Source of the DNA: a virus
Strand: one strand, 5' to 3'
DNA: 49,613 nt
IMG/VR virus record: IMGVR_UViG_3300010401_000808
Location: 1-49,613 of that record
Both the position numbers and the translations under genes were made by a program. The notes under the pieces are model-generated. The model made no database searches. It worked only from the letters and a program-made list of their open reading frames with translations, and was not told the DNA's origin. Positions 8,404 to 14,972 of this stretch are shown here, in pieces; the first letter of the stretch is position 1, and every line of letters starts with the position of its first letter.

Positions 8404-8409
8404 CTACCC

Positions 8410-8673
8410 TCACGCCCCCACAGGTTCTCTGCGCTTGCGCCCGTTGCCATTGCCGCCGCCATTCGAGTGTGGGGAGTCTGCGCGAGCATCTTTAACGCGA
8501 AGTCCCAGCGTCCGGATGATGGCCGCGGCCGTACTGTTCCGAACGGTTTCGCCGCGAAAGAATTTTGAAACGGCGGACTCACTCATCCCGGACCGCTCCG
8601 CCACGTCTTTTTGCTCCCATCCCTGATCGATAAGCGCGGATTTGCAAAGTGCAATGTCGTAGTGTGTGCTCAC
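8410..8673 (-). CDS. Cro/CI-type XRE regulator, leaderless GTG start
   Basis: 87 aa from the GTG at 8671-8673. The frame extends upstream to 8826, but that part runs back through the promoter. Residues about 6-50 (LCKSALIDQGWEQKDVAERSGMSESAVSKFFRGETVRNSTAAAIIRTLGL) form an XRE helix-turn-helix, followed by a basic Gly/Asn-rich tail. A consensus promoter (TTGACA, 17 bases, TACTTT) ends seven bases before the GTG, which puts the transcription start at about the start codon. GTGCAC boxes in and after that promoter recur at the early promoter at 10292-10327, so this protein probably controls both. It is the first gene of the operon ending in the excisionase-like gene. Confidence 0.75.
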   Translation of the reverse strand: MSTHYDIALCKSALIDQGWEQKDVAERSGMSESAVSKFFRGETVRNSTAAAIIRTLGLRVKDARADSPHSNGGGNGNGRKRREPVGA

Positions 8674-8709
8674 GTGCACCAAAGTACATGTGCATGCACT
8701 TAATGTCAA
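8674..8709 (-). promoter_or_regulatory. Promoter-operator of the leftward regulator/excisionase operon
   Basis: On the minus strand: TTGACA (8709-8704), 17-base spacer, TACTTT (8686-8681), then GGTGCAC up to the GTG start. The spacer holds AGTGCATGCAC and the region after -10 holds GTGCAC, giving likely operator half-sites. Thirty-one of 36 bases match the early promoter at 10292-10327. Confidence 0.8.
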
Positions 8710-8733
8710 TATGGATGCGACGACGCGATCCGT

Positions 8734-8895
8734 ATGATTGGGTCCGTGTTGAGTGAATGGTCTCTTGTAATTGTTGCTGTCGCGATTCTCTTCGCGGCTT
8801 TTCGGATAAATGAAATCGCGCGGCATGTCAGCCAGATTCGTGAAGACGTCGGCGTGATTCGCGACATCGCCGCCGGCAAATCAAAAACGGGCTAA
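8734..8895 (+). CDS. Small single-TM protein (53 aa)
   Basis: Begins MIGSVLSEWSLVIVAVAILF: a membrane segment at residues about 9-24, then an amphipathic helix (INEIARHVSQIREDVGVIRDI). It is divergent from the XRE operon. No Shine-Dalgarno sequence is seen. The composition looks coding; a role in superinfection exclusion or membrane signalling would be a guess. Confidence 0.45.
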   Translation: MIGSVLSEWSLVIVAVAILFAAFRINEIARHVSQIREDVGVIRDIAAGKSKTG

Positions 8896-8905
8896 GATTC
8901 TGCCC

Positions 8906-9049
8906 CTAAACTTTCTTGCGCCGCGGACGATTCCAGTACGGCGACTTGCAGGTTTTGCTGGCGCACACTTTCGGCGGCTCCTGCTGGCGCGGGAACCAGG
9001 TATAGCCACAGCGCAGACACTTCAGCGTCGGTAGAGATATCGCTTTCAT
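8906..9049 (-). CDS. Zinc-ribbon microprotein (47 aa)
   Basis: Sequence order: LKCLRCGYTWFPR, then VCASKTCKSPYWNRPRRKKV. Two CxxC-type pairs plus the SPYWNRPR tail match a common prokaryotic zinc-ribbon type. Its ATG overlaps the stop of the HicB gene (TGATG), so it forms a third gene of the HicAB operon. The longer frame in another register (8892-9074) has no such features and was discarded. Confidence 0.7.
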   Translation of the reverse strand: MKAISLPTLKCLRCGYTWFPRQQEPPKVCASKTCKSPYWNRPRRKKV

Positions 9050-9279
9050 CAGGCGACCTCGACGGCGACCTCAACTTCCTTCATGATTGACGACGGCTCA
9101 GGAATCGTCTCGCCATCCTCCCGCATTCCCTTGATGTGAAACTCGATCGCTTCACGAATGGATTCTTGCGTCTCTTCGACGGTGTCCCCGACGGCGACGC
9201 AACCCGGAAGATCCGGAACATATGCGGAATAGTTCCCCTCCGCCTTTTCGATCACAACAAAATATTTCACTGATTTCAC
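9049..9279 (-). CDS. hicB: HicB-family antitoxin
   Basis: 76 aa from a GTG with a strong GGAGG six bases upstream. It shows the HicB partial RNase-H-like fold: YFVVIEKAEGNYSAYVPDLPGCVAVGDTVEETQESIREAIEFHI. It lacks the added C-terminal HTH or ribbon-helix-helix domain that some HicB proteins have. It would neutralise the HicA mRNA interferase. It lies 16 bases after hicA and is coupled to the downstream zinc-ribbon gene, which might supply the missing DNA-binding part; that is inference. Confidence 0.9.
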   Translation of the reverse strand: MKSVKYFVVIEKAEGNYSAYVPDLPGCVAVGDTVEETQESIREAIEFHIKGMREDGETIPEPSSIMKEVEVAVEVA

Positions 9280-9295
9280 CGCGAACCTCCGTTTT

Positions 9296-9481
9296 CTATT
9301 TCAAGCCTGCTTGCTTCAAGATGCTGTTCAGCGTTCCAATCGCGAGATCCTTTCCGGGCTTACCCGGTATGGTCACGCGGCCTTTTTTGGTGGCATGTTT
9401 GAACTGGCGATGACTGCCTTCCTGTACGACGAAAAACCACCCGTCCGCCTCGACCATCTTGATTACGTCTCTAACCTTCAT
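9296..9481 (-). CDS. hicA: HicA-family mRNA interferase toxin
   Basis: 61 aa with the dsRBD-like HicA fold. The catalytic His is in GSHRQFKH (about residue 23), followed by the strand GRVTIPGKPGKDLAIGTLNSILKQAGL. HicA toxins cleave mRNA; in a prophage this pair may stabilise the element or act against competing phages. The ATG lies seven bases after a TATACT -10 box, so the mRNA is probably leaderless. Confidence 0.9.
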   Translation of the reverse strand: MKVRDVIKMVEADGWFFVVQEGSHRQFKHATKKGRVTIPGKPGKDLAIGTLNSILKQAGLK

Positions 9482-9488
9482 ACTTACT

Positions 9489-9516
9489 AGTATATACCCA
9501 TGGGTATATAGTGCAA
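9489..9516 (-). promoter_or_regulatory. hicAB promoter with perfect 20-bp palindromic operator
   Basis: TATATACCCATGGGTATATA (9491-9510) is a perfect palindrome. On the minus strand TTGCAC (9516-9511) and TATACT (9494-9489), 16 bases apart, flank and overlap it, so a bound repressor would block RNA polymerase. This is the usual arrangement for autoregulated toxin-antitoxin operons. Confidence 0.8.
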
Positions 9517-9688
9517 GGTAAATCGATCGTGAAAAGGGAAAGTTTAGAGGTCTTGTTGACTTCTACCCTCCGCCCAACGGCCACTAACCTGCTACCGTTT
9601 CCGGCATGGATTCGGCAAATCGCTGCAGAATATCGCCCCGTCACGCAATGGGTGACAATTCGCGTCTAGAGTTATGACGTAATTTGTC

Positions 9689-9856
9689 ATGCAGCCGAAT
9701 AGTCAGAAGAAAACGGAGTGGGAAGCTCTGGTGCGGAAACTGCGGCGCGTGTTTGACCGTGGATCAGAACTACAACGGAAGGCCGTCAGCTTCTACATCA
9801 ACCATCTTTACGAGCGCGTTTCGCGTGCCATTCGTTCAAAAACTCGGCCATCATGA
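9689..9856 (+). CDS. Possible small basic protein (55 aa)
   Basis: Begins MQPNSQKKTEWEALVRKLRRVF and continues as a charged amphipathic helix rich in Arg. Composition is protein-like, but there is no clear ribosome binding site, and the 3' end overlaps the convergent XRE gene by about 60 bases. Either a real small gene or a chance frame. Confidence 0.35.
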   Translation: MQPNSQKKTEWEALVRKLRRVFDRGSELQRKAVSFYINHLYERVSRAIRSKTRPS

Positions 9857-10232
9857 GCCGCACGCCCGGAGCTTTTCTCGGCTGAGCCAGCGCCCAGTCG
9901 AGGCCGTCATGGGCCGCGCGGTCTTCCTTCACGACTTGTTTGTCCTGGCGGTCCATGAGGGGCGCAAAGAAACGGGCGAGGTTTGTATCGGATGCTCCGA
10001 GCCAGTTGTGCAGCATTTCAACAGTGGGGCTCGAATCGCCGTCTTCTAGTTTGTTGATGTGACGGGAACTAACCTTTGCCGCGGCCGCAAAGTTTTCCTT
10101 GGTCAAGCCTGTACCGCGCCGAAGCGCAGCGAGCCGCAGCCGTATCCAATCGCGCAATCCTTCGTCCGTCATACCAACCAGCTTCCCTGCCGGACGGCCA
10201 TCATCGCACAGCGACGCCCGGCGTAGGTCCAT
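9798..10232 (-). CDS. XRE-family regulator, candidate lysogeny repressor
   Basis: 144 aa from the ATG at 10230-10232, chosen because GGGAAGGA lies eight bases upstream; the frame reaches 10298. Residues about 30-85 (LRLAALRRGTGLTKENFAAAAKVSSRHINKLEDGDSSPTVEMLHNWL) are an XRE HTH. The C-terminal half (ARFFAPLMDRQDKQVVKEDRAAHDGLDWAL) is an unrecognised helical domain without LexA/CI-type Ser-Lys protease motifs. It is divergent from the early operon, as a lysogeny repressor would be. Relief by RecA-driven self-cleavage is not suggested by the sequence. Confidence 0.75.
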   Translation of the reverse strand: MDLRRASLCDDGRPAGKLVGMTDEGLRDWIRLRLAALRRGTGLTKENFAAAAKVSSRHINKLEDGDSSPTVEMLHNWLGASDTNLARFFAPLMDRQDKQVVKEDRAAHDGLDWALAQPRKAPGVRLMMAEFLNEWHAKRARKDG

Positions 10233-10277
10233 CCGGTTTTCCTTCCCGAATAGCCGTCTGCATTTTCCTACATTGGG

Positions 10278-10327
10278 GTGCACTTTTAGTCTTGACACTT
10301 AGTGCACGCAGATGTACTTTAGTGCAC
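10278..10327 (+). promoter_or_regulatory. Early promoter with three GTGCAC operator boxes
   Basis: TTGACA (10292-10297), 17 bases, TACTTT (10315-10320). GTGCAC boxes lie at about 10278-10283, inside the spacer (AGTGCAC), and just after the -10 (AGTGCAC, 10321-10327). From -35 to the last box it matches the 8674-8709 promoter at 31 of 36 positions, on the opposite strand. It drives the rightward early operon. Confidence 0.8.
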
Positions 10328-10377
10328 ATTGACAAGAGAAATTCCGATCAGGTCGCAGATCGAAATGGAGCACGCAA

Positions 10378-10578
10378 ATGACAGACACACGACGGGCGCT
10401 AATGACGGAACTTCTCGAACTCCAAAACAGCATCGACTATCAGGACGTAGTGACCATCAGCGCGTTCATGCCGACAGACGCGGAACTTGCCAAGCACGTC
10501 GAAGCGGTACGCGGTCAGAACGCACGGCGCGATGCGCGAAAGGAAAGGTCGCTGGTGGAGAGCGCGAAATGCGTATGA
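10378..10578 (+). CDS. Early small hypothetical protein
   Basis: 66 aa, acidic to neutral, mostly helical (MTELLELQNSIDYQDVVTISAFMPTDAELAKHVEAV). GGAG about nine bases upstream supports the ATG. First gene with a ribosome binding site after the early promoter. It overlaps the next gene by 10 bases. No family recognised. Confidence 0.6.
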   Translation: MTDTRRALMTELLELQNSIDYQDVVTISAFMPTDAELAKHVEAVRGQNARRDARKERSLVESAKCV

Positions 10579-10868
10579 GAACTTCCGGAAGCACTTCTCA
10601 AACGATTCTCGGACTGACGCTGGCCGAGATCCAGCAGCAATGGAGTTGCGGGCACCGCTTCGAGTGCGACCCATTAAACGAGGACGTGTGGCGTGTGAGC
10701 GTCGGCGTGCAGGCGTACTACTTCCCGAGCGCAGCGCGGGCGGCGGAATTCTACGCGGACACTCAGACCGAGGAGTTGGTCACGCTCACGATGCCACGCG
10801 GTCAGGTCTGGGGTACGCGGCAAGGGTCGGCGCCGCCGAACTCAGACCCAAAAAGTTTCTATCCCTAA
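10569..10868 (+). CDS. Early hypothetical protein carrying repeat copy 1
   Basis: 99 aa from the ATG at 10569; the same frame is open further upstream but only as a shadow of the previous gene. A compact alpha/beta layout: LTLAEIQQQWSCGHRFECDPLNEDVWRVSVGVQAYYFPSAARAAEFYADTQTEELV. Function unknown. Its first codons contain the TTCCGGAA repeat (10577-10604), read here as RTSGSTSQT. Confidence 0.55.
   Translation: MRMRTSGSTSQTILGLTLAEIQQQWSCGHRFECDPLNEDVWRVSVGVQAYYFPSAARAAEFYADTQTEELVTLTMPRGQVWGTRQGSAPPNSDPKSFYP
10577..10604. repeat. TTCCGGAA-type early repeat, copy 1
   Basis: Contains GAACTTCCGGAAGCACTTC followed by TCAAACG. Shared with copies at 11218, 14536 and 14608. It lies in coding sequence in a different reading frame from the copies at 11218 and 14536. 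Confidence 0.6.
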
Positions 10869-10931
10869 AAACGAAAGCGGCGGAACGCTTACGACGTCCC
10901 GCCGCTGGCTCTTATCAACGGTCAATTAACT

Positions 10932-11207
10932 TTGGAGATTAGCACACCAACCATGCCAACCGGAGCCATGAACAATGCAAACCGCAAACGACCCTGGATC
11001 ACACACCGGGACGTCAACCGTCAAAACTTTACCGACGCCGGAAAGTTGGCCCGCGAACAGGACAGGCCCATAGCGGACTGCCCGTCACTCTCGCGGTACT
11101 TTGACGAGCCACGTGCAACCTACTTAGCCAAGTGTTGGATCTCAGGATGGAACGCCAGGGACCGAGAATTGACCGAGCCACGGTATGCGATGAAAGGAGC
11201 CGATTAG
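10932..11207 (+). CDS. RMF/CrpP-like small protein
   Basis: Up to 91 aa; internal ATGs at 10953 and 10968 are other possible starts. The pattern GKLAREQDRPIADCPSL followed by RATYLAKCWISGWNARDRE fits the ribosome modulation factor/CrpP family found in many phages: one Cys-Pro turn, then an aromatic-rich GW helix. RMF binds 70S ribosomes and CrpP-type proteins have been linked to other roles, so the function here is open. Confidence 0.55.
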   Translation: MEISTPTMPTGAMNNANRKRPWITHRDVNRQNFTDAGKLAREQDRPIADCPSLSRYFDEPRATYLAKCWISGWNARDRELTEPRYAMKGAD

Positions 11208-11444
11208 ATGGCAGTCCGAGAAGTTCCAGAAGCACTTCCGGAAGTGATCGCAGAACTGGGTAGACTCACCGCGATTTTCACCGAAGCCGACTACGACCGG
11301 CTCGAAAATGCCCTGGTGCTGCGCAGCTATGTTCTGGGCTGGACGGGCGACCCGTTGAAGCAGCCAGCCGAAACCGTGCTCGCGTGCGCCCGCCAGGTCC
11401 TCGCCGAAAAAACCGCTGCCGTGCAACAGGAGATCCCGAAATGA
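11208..11444 (+). CDS. Early hypothetical protein carrying repeat copy 2
   Basis: 78 aa, all helical (FTEADYDRLENALVLRSYVLGW). The ATG directly follows the stop of the RMF-like gene, and its 3' end overlaps the HNH gene by ATGA. Residues 4-13 (REVPEALPEV) are encoded by repeat copy 2. No family recognised. Confidence 0.6.
   Translation: MAVREVPEALPEVIAELGRLTAIFTEADYDRLENALVLRSYVLGWTGDPLKQPAETVLACARQVLAEKTAAVQQEIPK
11218..11246. repeat. TTCCGGAA-type early repeat, copy 2
   Basis: GTTCCAGAAGCACTTCCGGA and flanks. It is the same core as copy 3 and read there in the same frame (PEALPE), but copies 1 and 4 are read in other frames. Confidence 0.6.
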
Positions 11445-11767
11445 CGGGCCAAGTTTTACCCTTTCCAAAACCCGTCCGCATGGAGGACGAGGACTACAAG
11501 CGTTTCATCCGCCGGCAACCTTGCGTGGTCTCAGGTGTGCAATCCGAAGCGCACCATGTAGTCCCCGAAGGCGGCGGCAAGGTCGGCTCAAAAGTGTCGG
11601 ACTACCGGACAGTCCCTCTCGGATTCAGATTGCACAACGAGTATCACCGGATGGGACGGAAGGCGTTCGAACTGAAATACAACATCGACCTCGACCTGGT
11701 TCAGATTCAGTACCTGGAAACGTACCTGTCGGCACTTCGCGACGGAGAGAACTTAGGAGCACGATGA
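11441..11767 (+). CDS. DUF968-like HNH-type nuclease
   Basis: 108 aa from the ATG at 11441 (ATGA overlap). Key segments: CVVSGVQSEAHHVVPEGGGKVGSKVSDYRTVPL, then HNEYHRMGRKAFELKYNIDL. The AHHV and H...H spacing fits the HNH-like fold of phage recombination proteins of the DUF968/NinB-neighbour type. Likely role: cutting DNA branches during phage replication or recombination. This is assignment by motif only. Confidence 0.75.
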   Translation: MTGQVLPFPKPVRMEDEDYKRFIRRQPCVVSGVQSEAHHVVPEGGGKVGSKVSDYRTVPLGFRLHNEYHRMGRKAFELKYNIDLDLVQIQYLETYLSALRDGENLGAR

Positions 11768-12072
11768 GCGCCGAGATGGTTTGCGATTTCTGCCACGCCG
11801 CAAACCCGCCGCATCAGATCCCCTGCTTGACGTTCGTCGTCGATCCCGTGGTGCCGATGCCTATCGGCTTGCGCTCACGTGACGACTGGTGGGCCTGCGA
11901 TGCGTGCTTTGCGTTGATAGGCGCGGACGACCAAGCCGCGCTTGTGAAGCGGGCGCTCGACTGCTATTTCGGGCGCCATCCGGACGAAAGCAACCAGAGG
12001 GATATCGTCGAAGCGCAGGTGCGGCGGGCCTATGAACAGTTCTGGGAGCGGAGGATAAGGGTTCAGGAATGA
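11764..12072 (+). CDS. Zinc-ribbon protein
   Basis: 102 aa from the ATG at 11764 (ATGA overlap). CDFCHA at residues 7-12 and CDACFA in the middle form a split CxxC...CxxC zinc site. The C-terminal half is a helix (VKRALDCYFGRHP, AQVRRAYEQFWERR). Function unknown. Confidence 0.65.
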   Translation: MSAEMVCDFCHAANPPHQIPCLTFVVDPVVPMPIGLRSRDDWWACDACFALIGADDQAALVKRALDCYFGRHPDESNQRDIVEAQVRRAYEQFWERRIRVQE

Positions 12073-12500
12073 GCGACGACTACATCGAGGGATTCGAGCG
12101 GCTCTTCGCAGAGTATCAGCCGAAGTACTACCGTCTCGACGGCTCACTGTACCCGCCCGGGCTGGAAGGTTTGCTCGCATGGGGGCGCGATCTTGAAGAC
12201 ACGCGCGGACGCATGATCGCGCAGGACTGCCTCTGGAACGGCTTATGGCTGTCGACCGTCTGGTTAGGTCTCGATCACCGCTATGGAAAAGGCCCGCCGC
12301 TGATCTTCGAGACGATGGCGTTCAACCGCATAACGGACGACCACGGCGATACCTGGTGTGAACGCTGGTCGACGCTCGACGACGCGCAAGTCGGCCACCT
12401 GTACCTGAAGCACTACCTGGGGAGCCTGCGGTTTACGTTGAAGCTTTGGTTGGAATTGATCTGGGCGGAGGTGCGAGGCGATGAAGAAGGAATTCAGTGA
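12069..12500 (+). CDS. Conserved phage-type protein, unknown function
   Basis: 143 aa, ATGA-coupled. Contains WLSTVWLGLDHRYGKGPPLIFETMAFN, a pattern I associate with a widespread phage protein family of unknown function, and an aromatic-rich C-terminus. It overlaps the following gene by 20 bases. Confidence 0.65.
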   Translation: MSDDYIEGFERLFAEYQPKYYRLDGSLYPPGLEGLLAWGRDLEDTRGRMIAQDCLWNGLWLSTVWLGLDHRYGKGPPLIFETMAFNRITDDHGDTWCERWSTLDDAQVGHLYLKHYLGSLRFTLKLWLELIWAEVRGDEEGIQ

Positions 12501-12681
12501 AGTAGCCGGCGAGGCACTCGAAGAGGCCCGCGAAAAGTTCAAATCGTACTTCCCCAACACATGGATAGAGCATTCGGACGCCGTCAACATGGCGCTGGGC
12601 CTGTTCTCTGGAATTGTGATGCGCCGGATGAACGACGAGCCGGATCCGGATCCTGTTCGCAAAGGAGAACACCAGGAATGA
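12481..12681 (+). CDS. Early small helical protein
   Basis: 66 aa: MKKEFSEVAGEALEEAREKF, then a hydrophobic stretch (AVNMALGLFSGIVM) and an acidic tail. The overlap with the preceding gene and the ATGA overlap with the next support it. No family recognised. Confidence 0.55.
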   Translation: MKKEFSEVAGEALEEAREKFKSYFPNTWIEHSDAVNMALGLFSGIVMRRMNDEPDPDPVRKGEHQE

Positions 12682-13175
12682 ACAGAATGAGAGTGACAGA
12701 TAACCCGCCAAGCTGGCGCAAACTCGCCGAAATCAATTTGAAGTGCGAGCGTGACATGCAGCGATACCACCACCCACCCTCAACGGGAATCATCCTGAGT
12801 TGGCGCGGCGAGCTGCGCGTGGGCTGCATCCAGCACCCCGTCGACATCGATTTCCCGGCCATCGTTTTCATCTCGATTACGAGTAAGTATCGGGATCCGG
12901 AATTCGCGCGGGCATACCGCAACATCGATCCGGGCCGTTTAGAACTGAGGGCGGATCCGCGCCTCGATCTGACCGGCAACTTTCACGTCCTGCACCGTGA
13001 CGGCAACTTCCTCACGTTCATGACGCCGGAAGAGACCCGGGCCTCGCAGAAAAGCGACCTGCTGAGAATGCTCGTTCAAGTCCAGCCACGCGACGACGGC
13101 CGCATCGATCTGATACCCGTGACCGAGCGTAAGTACGAACAGGAACCGCCGATGCCTTCGGAGAAGATTCAGTGA
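12678..13175 (+). CDS. Early hypothetical protein (165 aa)
   Basis: ATGA-coupled start at 12678. Mixed alpha/beta protein with a WRKLAEINLKCERDMQRYHHP segment near the N-terminus and a beta-rich middle. No motif recognised. It ends in a GTGA overlap with the next gene. Confidence 0.6.
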   Translation: MNRMRVTDNPPSWRKLAEINLKCERDMQRYHHPPSTGIILSWRGELRVGCIQHPVDIDFPAIVFISITSKYRDPEFARAYRNIDPGRLELRADPRLDLTGNFHVLHRDGNFLTFMTPEETRASQKSDLLRMLVQVQPRDDGRIDLIPVTERKYEQEPPMPSEKIQ

Positions 13176-13606
13176 CCCGCTGTCCCTATTGCGACACTCC
13201 CGAACATCCCGGCCAGAACTGCGATCGCGAATCCTTGAAGCTGGCAAACGCCCGGCTGCGCGAGGAACTGCGAGTGCGTGACCTTGAACTGCAGGCAAGA
13301 CAGAAACTCGACGCCCCGGGCGTGGTCATGGTCTCGTCGCTGGTCTCCCATAAAACCGGCAAGCCGCGCGTCGATATCCAGTTGGGCGAAATCCACACGC
13401 AGATGTCAGTCGACGCCGCTGTTGACGTTGCGCGAAACCTCTTCGAAGTCTGCGCGGGATCGTATGCCGATGGGTTCCTCATGAACTTCCTAAAGGTGAA
13501 GCTGGAGCAACCGCCCGGAGTGTACGCGCAGGTCCTTAACGACTTTCGCGAGTACCGTGCCGAACTGGCTGAAGAATTTAAGAGAGACCAGACGGAGGAA
13601 TCATGA
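13172..13606 (+). CDS. Zinc-finger-headed protein
   Basis: 144 aa from a GTG in a GTGA overlap. Begins with CPYCDTPEHPGQNC, a compact zinc knuckle, followed by a coiled-coil helix (LKLANARLREELRVRDLELQA) and an alpha/beta domain. It could be a nucleic-acid-binding accessory protein. No family recognised. Confidence 0.6.
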   Translation: MTRCPYCDTPEHPGQNCDRESLKLANARLREELRVRDLELQARQKLDAPGVVMVSSLVSHKTGKPRVDIQLGEIHTQMSVDAAVDVARNLFEVCAGSYADGFLMNFLKVKLEQPPGVYAQVLNDFREYRAELAEEFKRDQTEES

Positions 13607-13872
13607 ACATCGGCAAGCTCGACGCGAAACCGAAATGCCCGCAGTGCGGAGAGACTCTCGACGGCTTCGCGTGCGTCACTGATCCGGACTTCGTGCCGGA
13701 CGTCGGCTGTCTCACGGTCTGTAGCTACTGCTTCACGCCACTGGAATTCGTAGAAGGAATGAAGCTCCGCAGGCTCAACATTGCTGAACTTCCCGAGGAT
13801 GCCCAGCACGACATCCGGTCGGCCCTGAGAATCGCAAGAGCCGTGGAGCATATGAAACGGAGCGAGAATTGA
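13603..13872 (+). CDS. Zinc-ribbon protein
   Basis: 89 aa, ATGA-coupled. CPQCGETLDGFAC and CSYCFTPLEF form a four-Cys ribbon, followed by LRRLNIAELPEDAQHDIRSALRIAR, a pattern seen in many phage ribbon proteins of unknown role. It ends in a TTGA overlap with the next gene. Confidence 0.7.
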   Translation: MNIGKLDAKPKCPQCGETLDGFACVTDPDFVPDVGCLTVCSYCFTPLEFVEGMKLRRLNIAELPEDAQHDIRSALRIARAVEHMKRSEN

Positions 13873-14297
13873 GCCGCGAAATCCTCCCGACTCACCACTG
13901 CTTCGACGACGCGCTGGAGCTGCTGGCGATCCTGTATTGCAGCCGCTTCCGCTACTACAGCCTTCGCCTGGTCCACGCGATCTGCAAAGCGCCTGACGGA
14001 TCTGGAGCCTACGCGCACGCCTACGTTTCGGACGTCGAATCCGGCGAGAGTCAGTTTGTTGGATTGATTGAAGGGCAGAAGGTCATAGTCATGGTTTCGA
14101 CCGACGAATACGAAGCGGGGCTGGAGATCATCGAGGCCACGCGCTATACGGTCGAAGAGGCCCTTGCGGAAAATCTCCGCTCGGAGAATTACGGGCCTTG
14201 GATCGAGCGGTACCGGGCACTCTGCAGCAACTCGCGACGCGTCTATCGAGAGCCCGACTCCGCAACCTCTGAACCCTTCACTCCCCCTGGGGCGTAA
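13869..14297 (+). CDS. Early hypothetical protein with TTG start
   Basis: 142 aa from a TTG in a TTGA overlap. The motif HHCFDDALELLA near the N-terminus is followed by a beta-rich domain (HAICKAPDGSGAYAHAYV, KVIVMVSTDEYEAGL). Similar small proteins occur in other phage early regions, but I cannot name a function. Confidence 0.6.
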   Translation: MSREILPTHHCFDDALELLAILYCSRFRYYSLRLVHAICKAPDGSGAYAHAYVSDVESGESQFVGLIEGQKVIVMVSTDEYEAGLEIIEATRYTVEEALAENLRSENYGPWIERYRALCSNSRRVYREPDSATSEPFTPPGA

Positions 14298-14303
14298 AAC
14301 TTC

Positions 14304-14786
14304 ATGACACAAAAACTGGATCTAGGACAGTGGCTCACCAAACAGCAAGCCTCAGAAGCCATCGGCGTGAGTTCCAAGACCGTCGAAAAACTCGCCACAG
14401 AGGGCAAGCTGCAATCCGCGAAACGCCCACAACCCGGGCGGCCTGACGCAGCGGTCTATCACCCGGACGACGTCCAGCGAGCCGCAGAAGAACGCCGCAA
14501 GCAACCCGGAGCATTCGTCGTCCAGAGAGCAGTATCAGAACTTCCAGAAGCACTTCCGGAACGCTTCTCAAAGCCGATGGGTGAGTTCTACCAGCACGCC
14601 GCCGAGGCACTTCGCGAAGTGTTCCGGAAGCCTTCTCAAACCCTGTTTCTGTCCGTCAAGGAAGCCTCAGAAGTTACCGGCCTCACACAGCGATACATCC
14701 ACGAACAGATTGAGCAGGGAACACTACAGGCTATTCAGGACGGACGGCGTACACGGATTCGGAGGAAGGATTTGGAGGAGCTCTAA
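14304..14786 (+). CDS. Protein with two excisionase-type HTH domains
   Basis: 160 aa. The N-terminal domain (residues 8-60: WLTKQQASEAIGVSSKTVEKL, then YHPDDVQRA) and the C-terminal domain (113-160: LSVKEASEVTGLTQRYIHEQI, then RTRIRRKDLEEL) are both MerR/HTH_17 type. The linker between them is encoded by repeat copies 3 and 4. Two DNA-binding heads on one chain suggest a protein that bridges or spaces two sites. Because its own gene holds two of the repeats, it could be the protein that binds them, as iteron-binding initiators do. That link is inference. Confidence 0.7.
   Translation: MTQKLDLGQWLTKQQASEAIGVSSKTVEKLATEGKLQSAKRPQPGRPDAAVYHPDDVQRAAEERRKQPGAFVVQRAVSELPEALPERFSKPMGEFYQHAAEALREVFRKPSQTLFLSVKEASEVTGLTQRYIHEQIEQGTLQAIQDGRRTRIRRKDLEEL
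14536..14573. repeat. TTCCGGAA-type early repeat, copy 3
   Basis: GAACTTCCAGAAGCACTTCC then GGAACGCTTCTCAAAG; it combines both halves seen separately in copies 1 and 2. Confidence 0.6.
14608..14641. repeat. TTCCGGAA-type early repeat, copy 4
   Basis: GCACTTCGCGAAGTGTTCCG then GAAGCCTTCTCAAAC. It shares TTCCGGAAGC and CTTCTCAAA with copy 1 and is read in a third frame (REVFRKPSQT). Confidence 0.55.
14757..14782 (+). repeat. 26-bp direct repeat, upstream copy
   Basis: Starts ATTCGGAGGAAGG and ends GGAGGAGCT. Identical to 14981-15006. Here it encodes the end of the two-HTH protein and contains the Shine-Dalgarno sequence of the 14787 gene. Confidence 0.85.
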
Positions 14787-14972
14787 ATGGCGACAGTTGT
14801 GGTCTGCGACATCTGCAAAGACGACGAACACTTGCGCGCGACGACGGGGCGCTACGTCGTCACGGTCACCAAGTATCTGAAAGAGGAAAAGGGAGTCTCC
14901 ACAACGCAAGACACCGAGTACGACGTCTGCGGCGCTTGCATGCAAAAGCTTAGGCAGGCAGGCCTGAAATGA
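14787..14972 (+). CDS. Zinc-ribbon microprotein
   Basis: 61 aa: CDICKDD near the N-terminus and CGACMQKLRQAGLK at the end, bracketing a small beta sheet. The GGAGGAG of the 26-bp repeat, eight bases upstream, is its ribosome binding site. No further family assigned. Confidence 0.7.
   Translation: MATVVVCDICKDDEHLRATTGRYVVTVTKYLKEEKGVSTTQDTEYDVCGACMQKLRQAGLK

Noticed and set aside
8674-8826. Longer form of the XRE regulator starting at 8826
   Set aside because: It would translate through a consensus promoter; the GTG at 8673 fits the leaderless start and the domain boundary.
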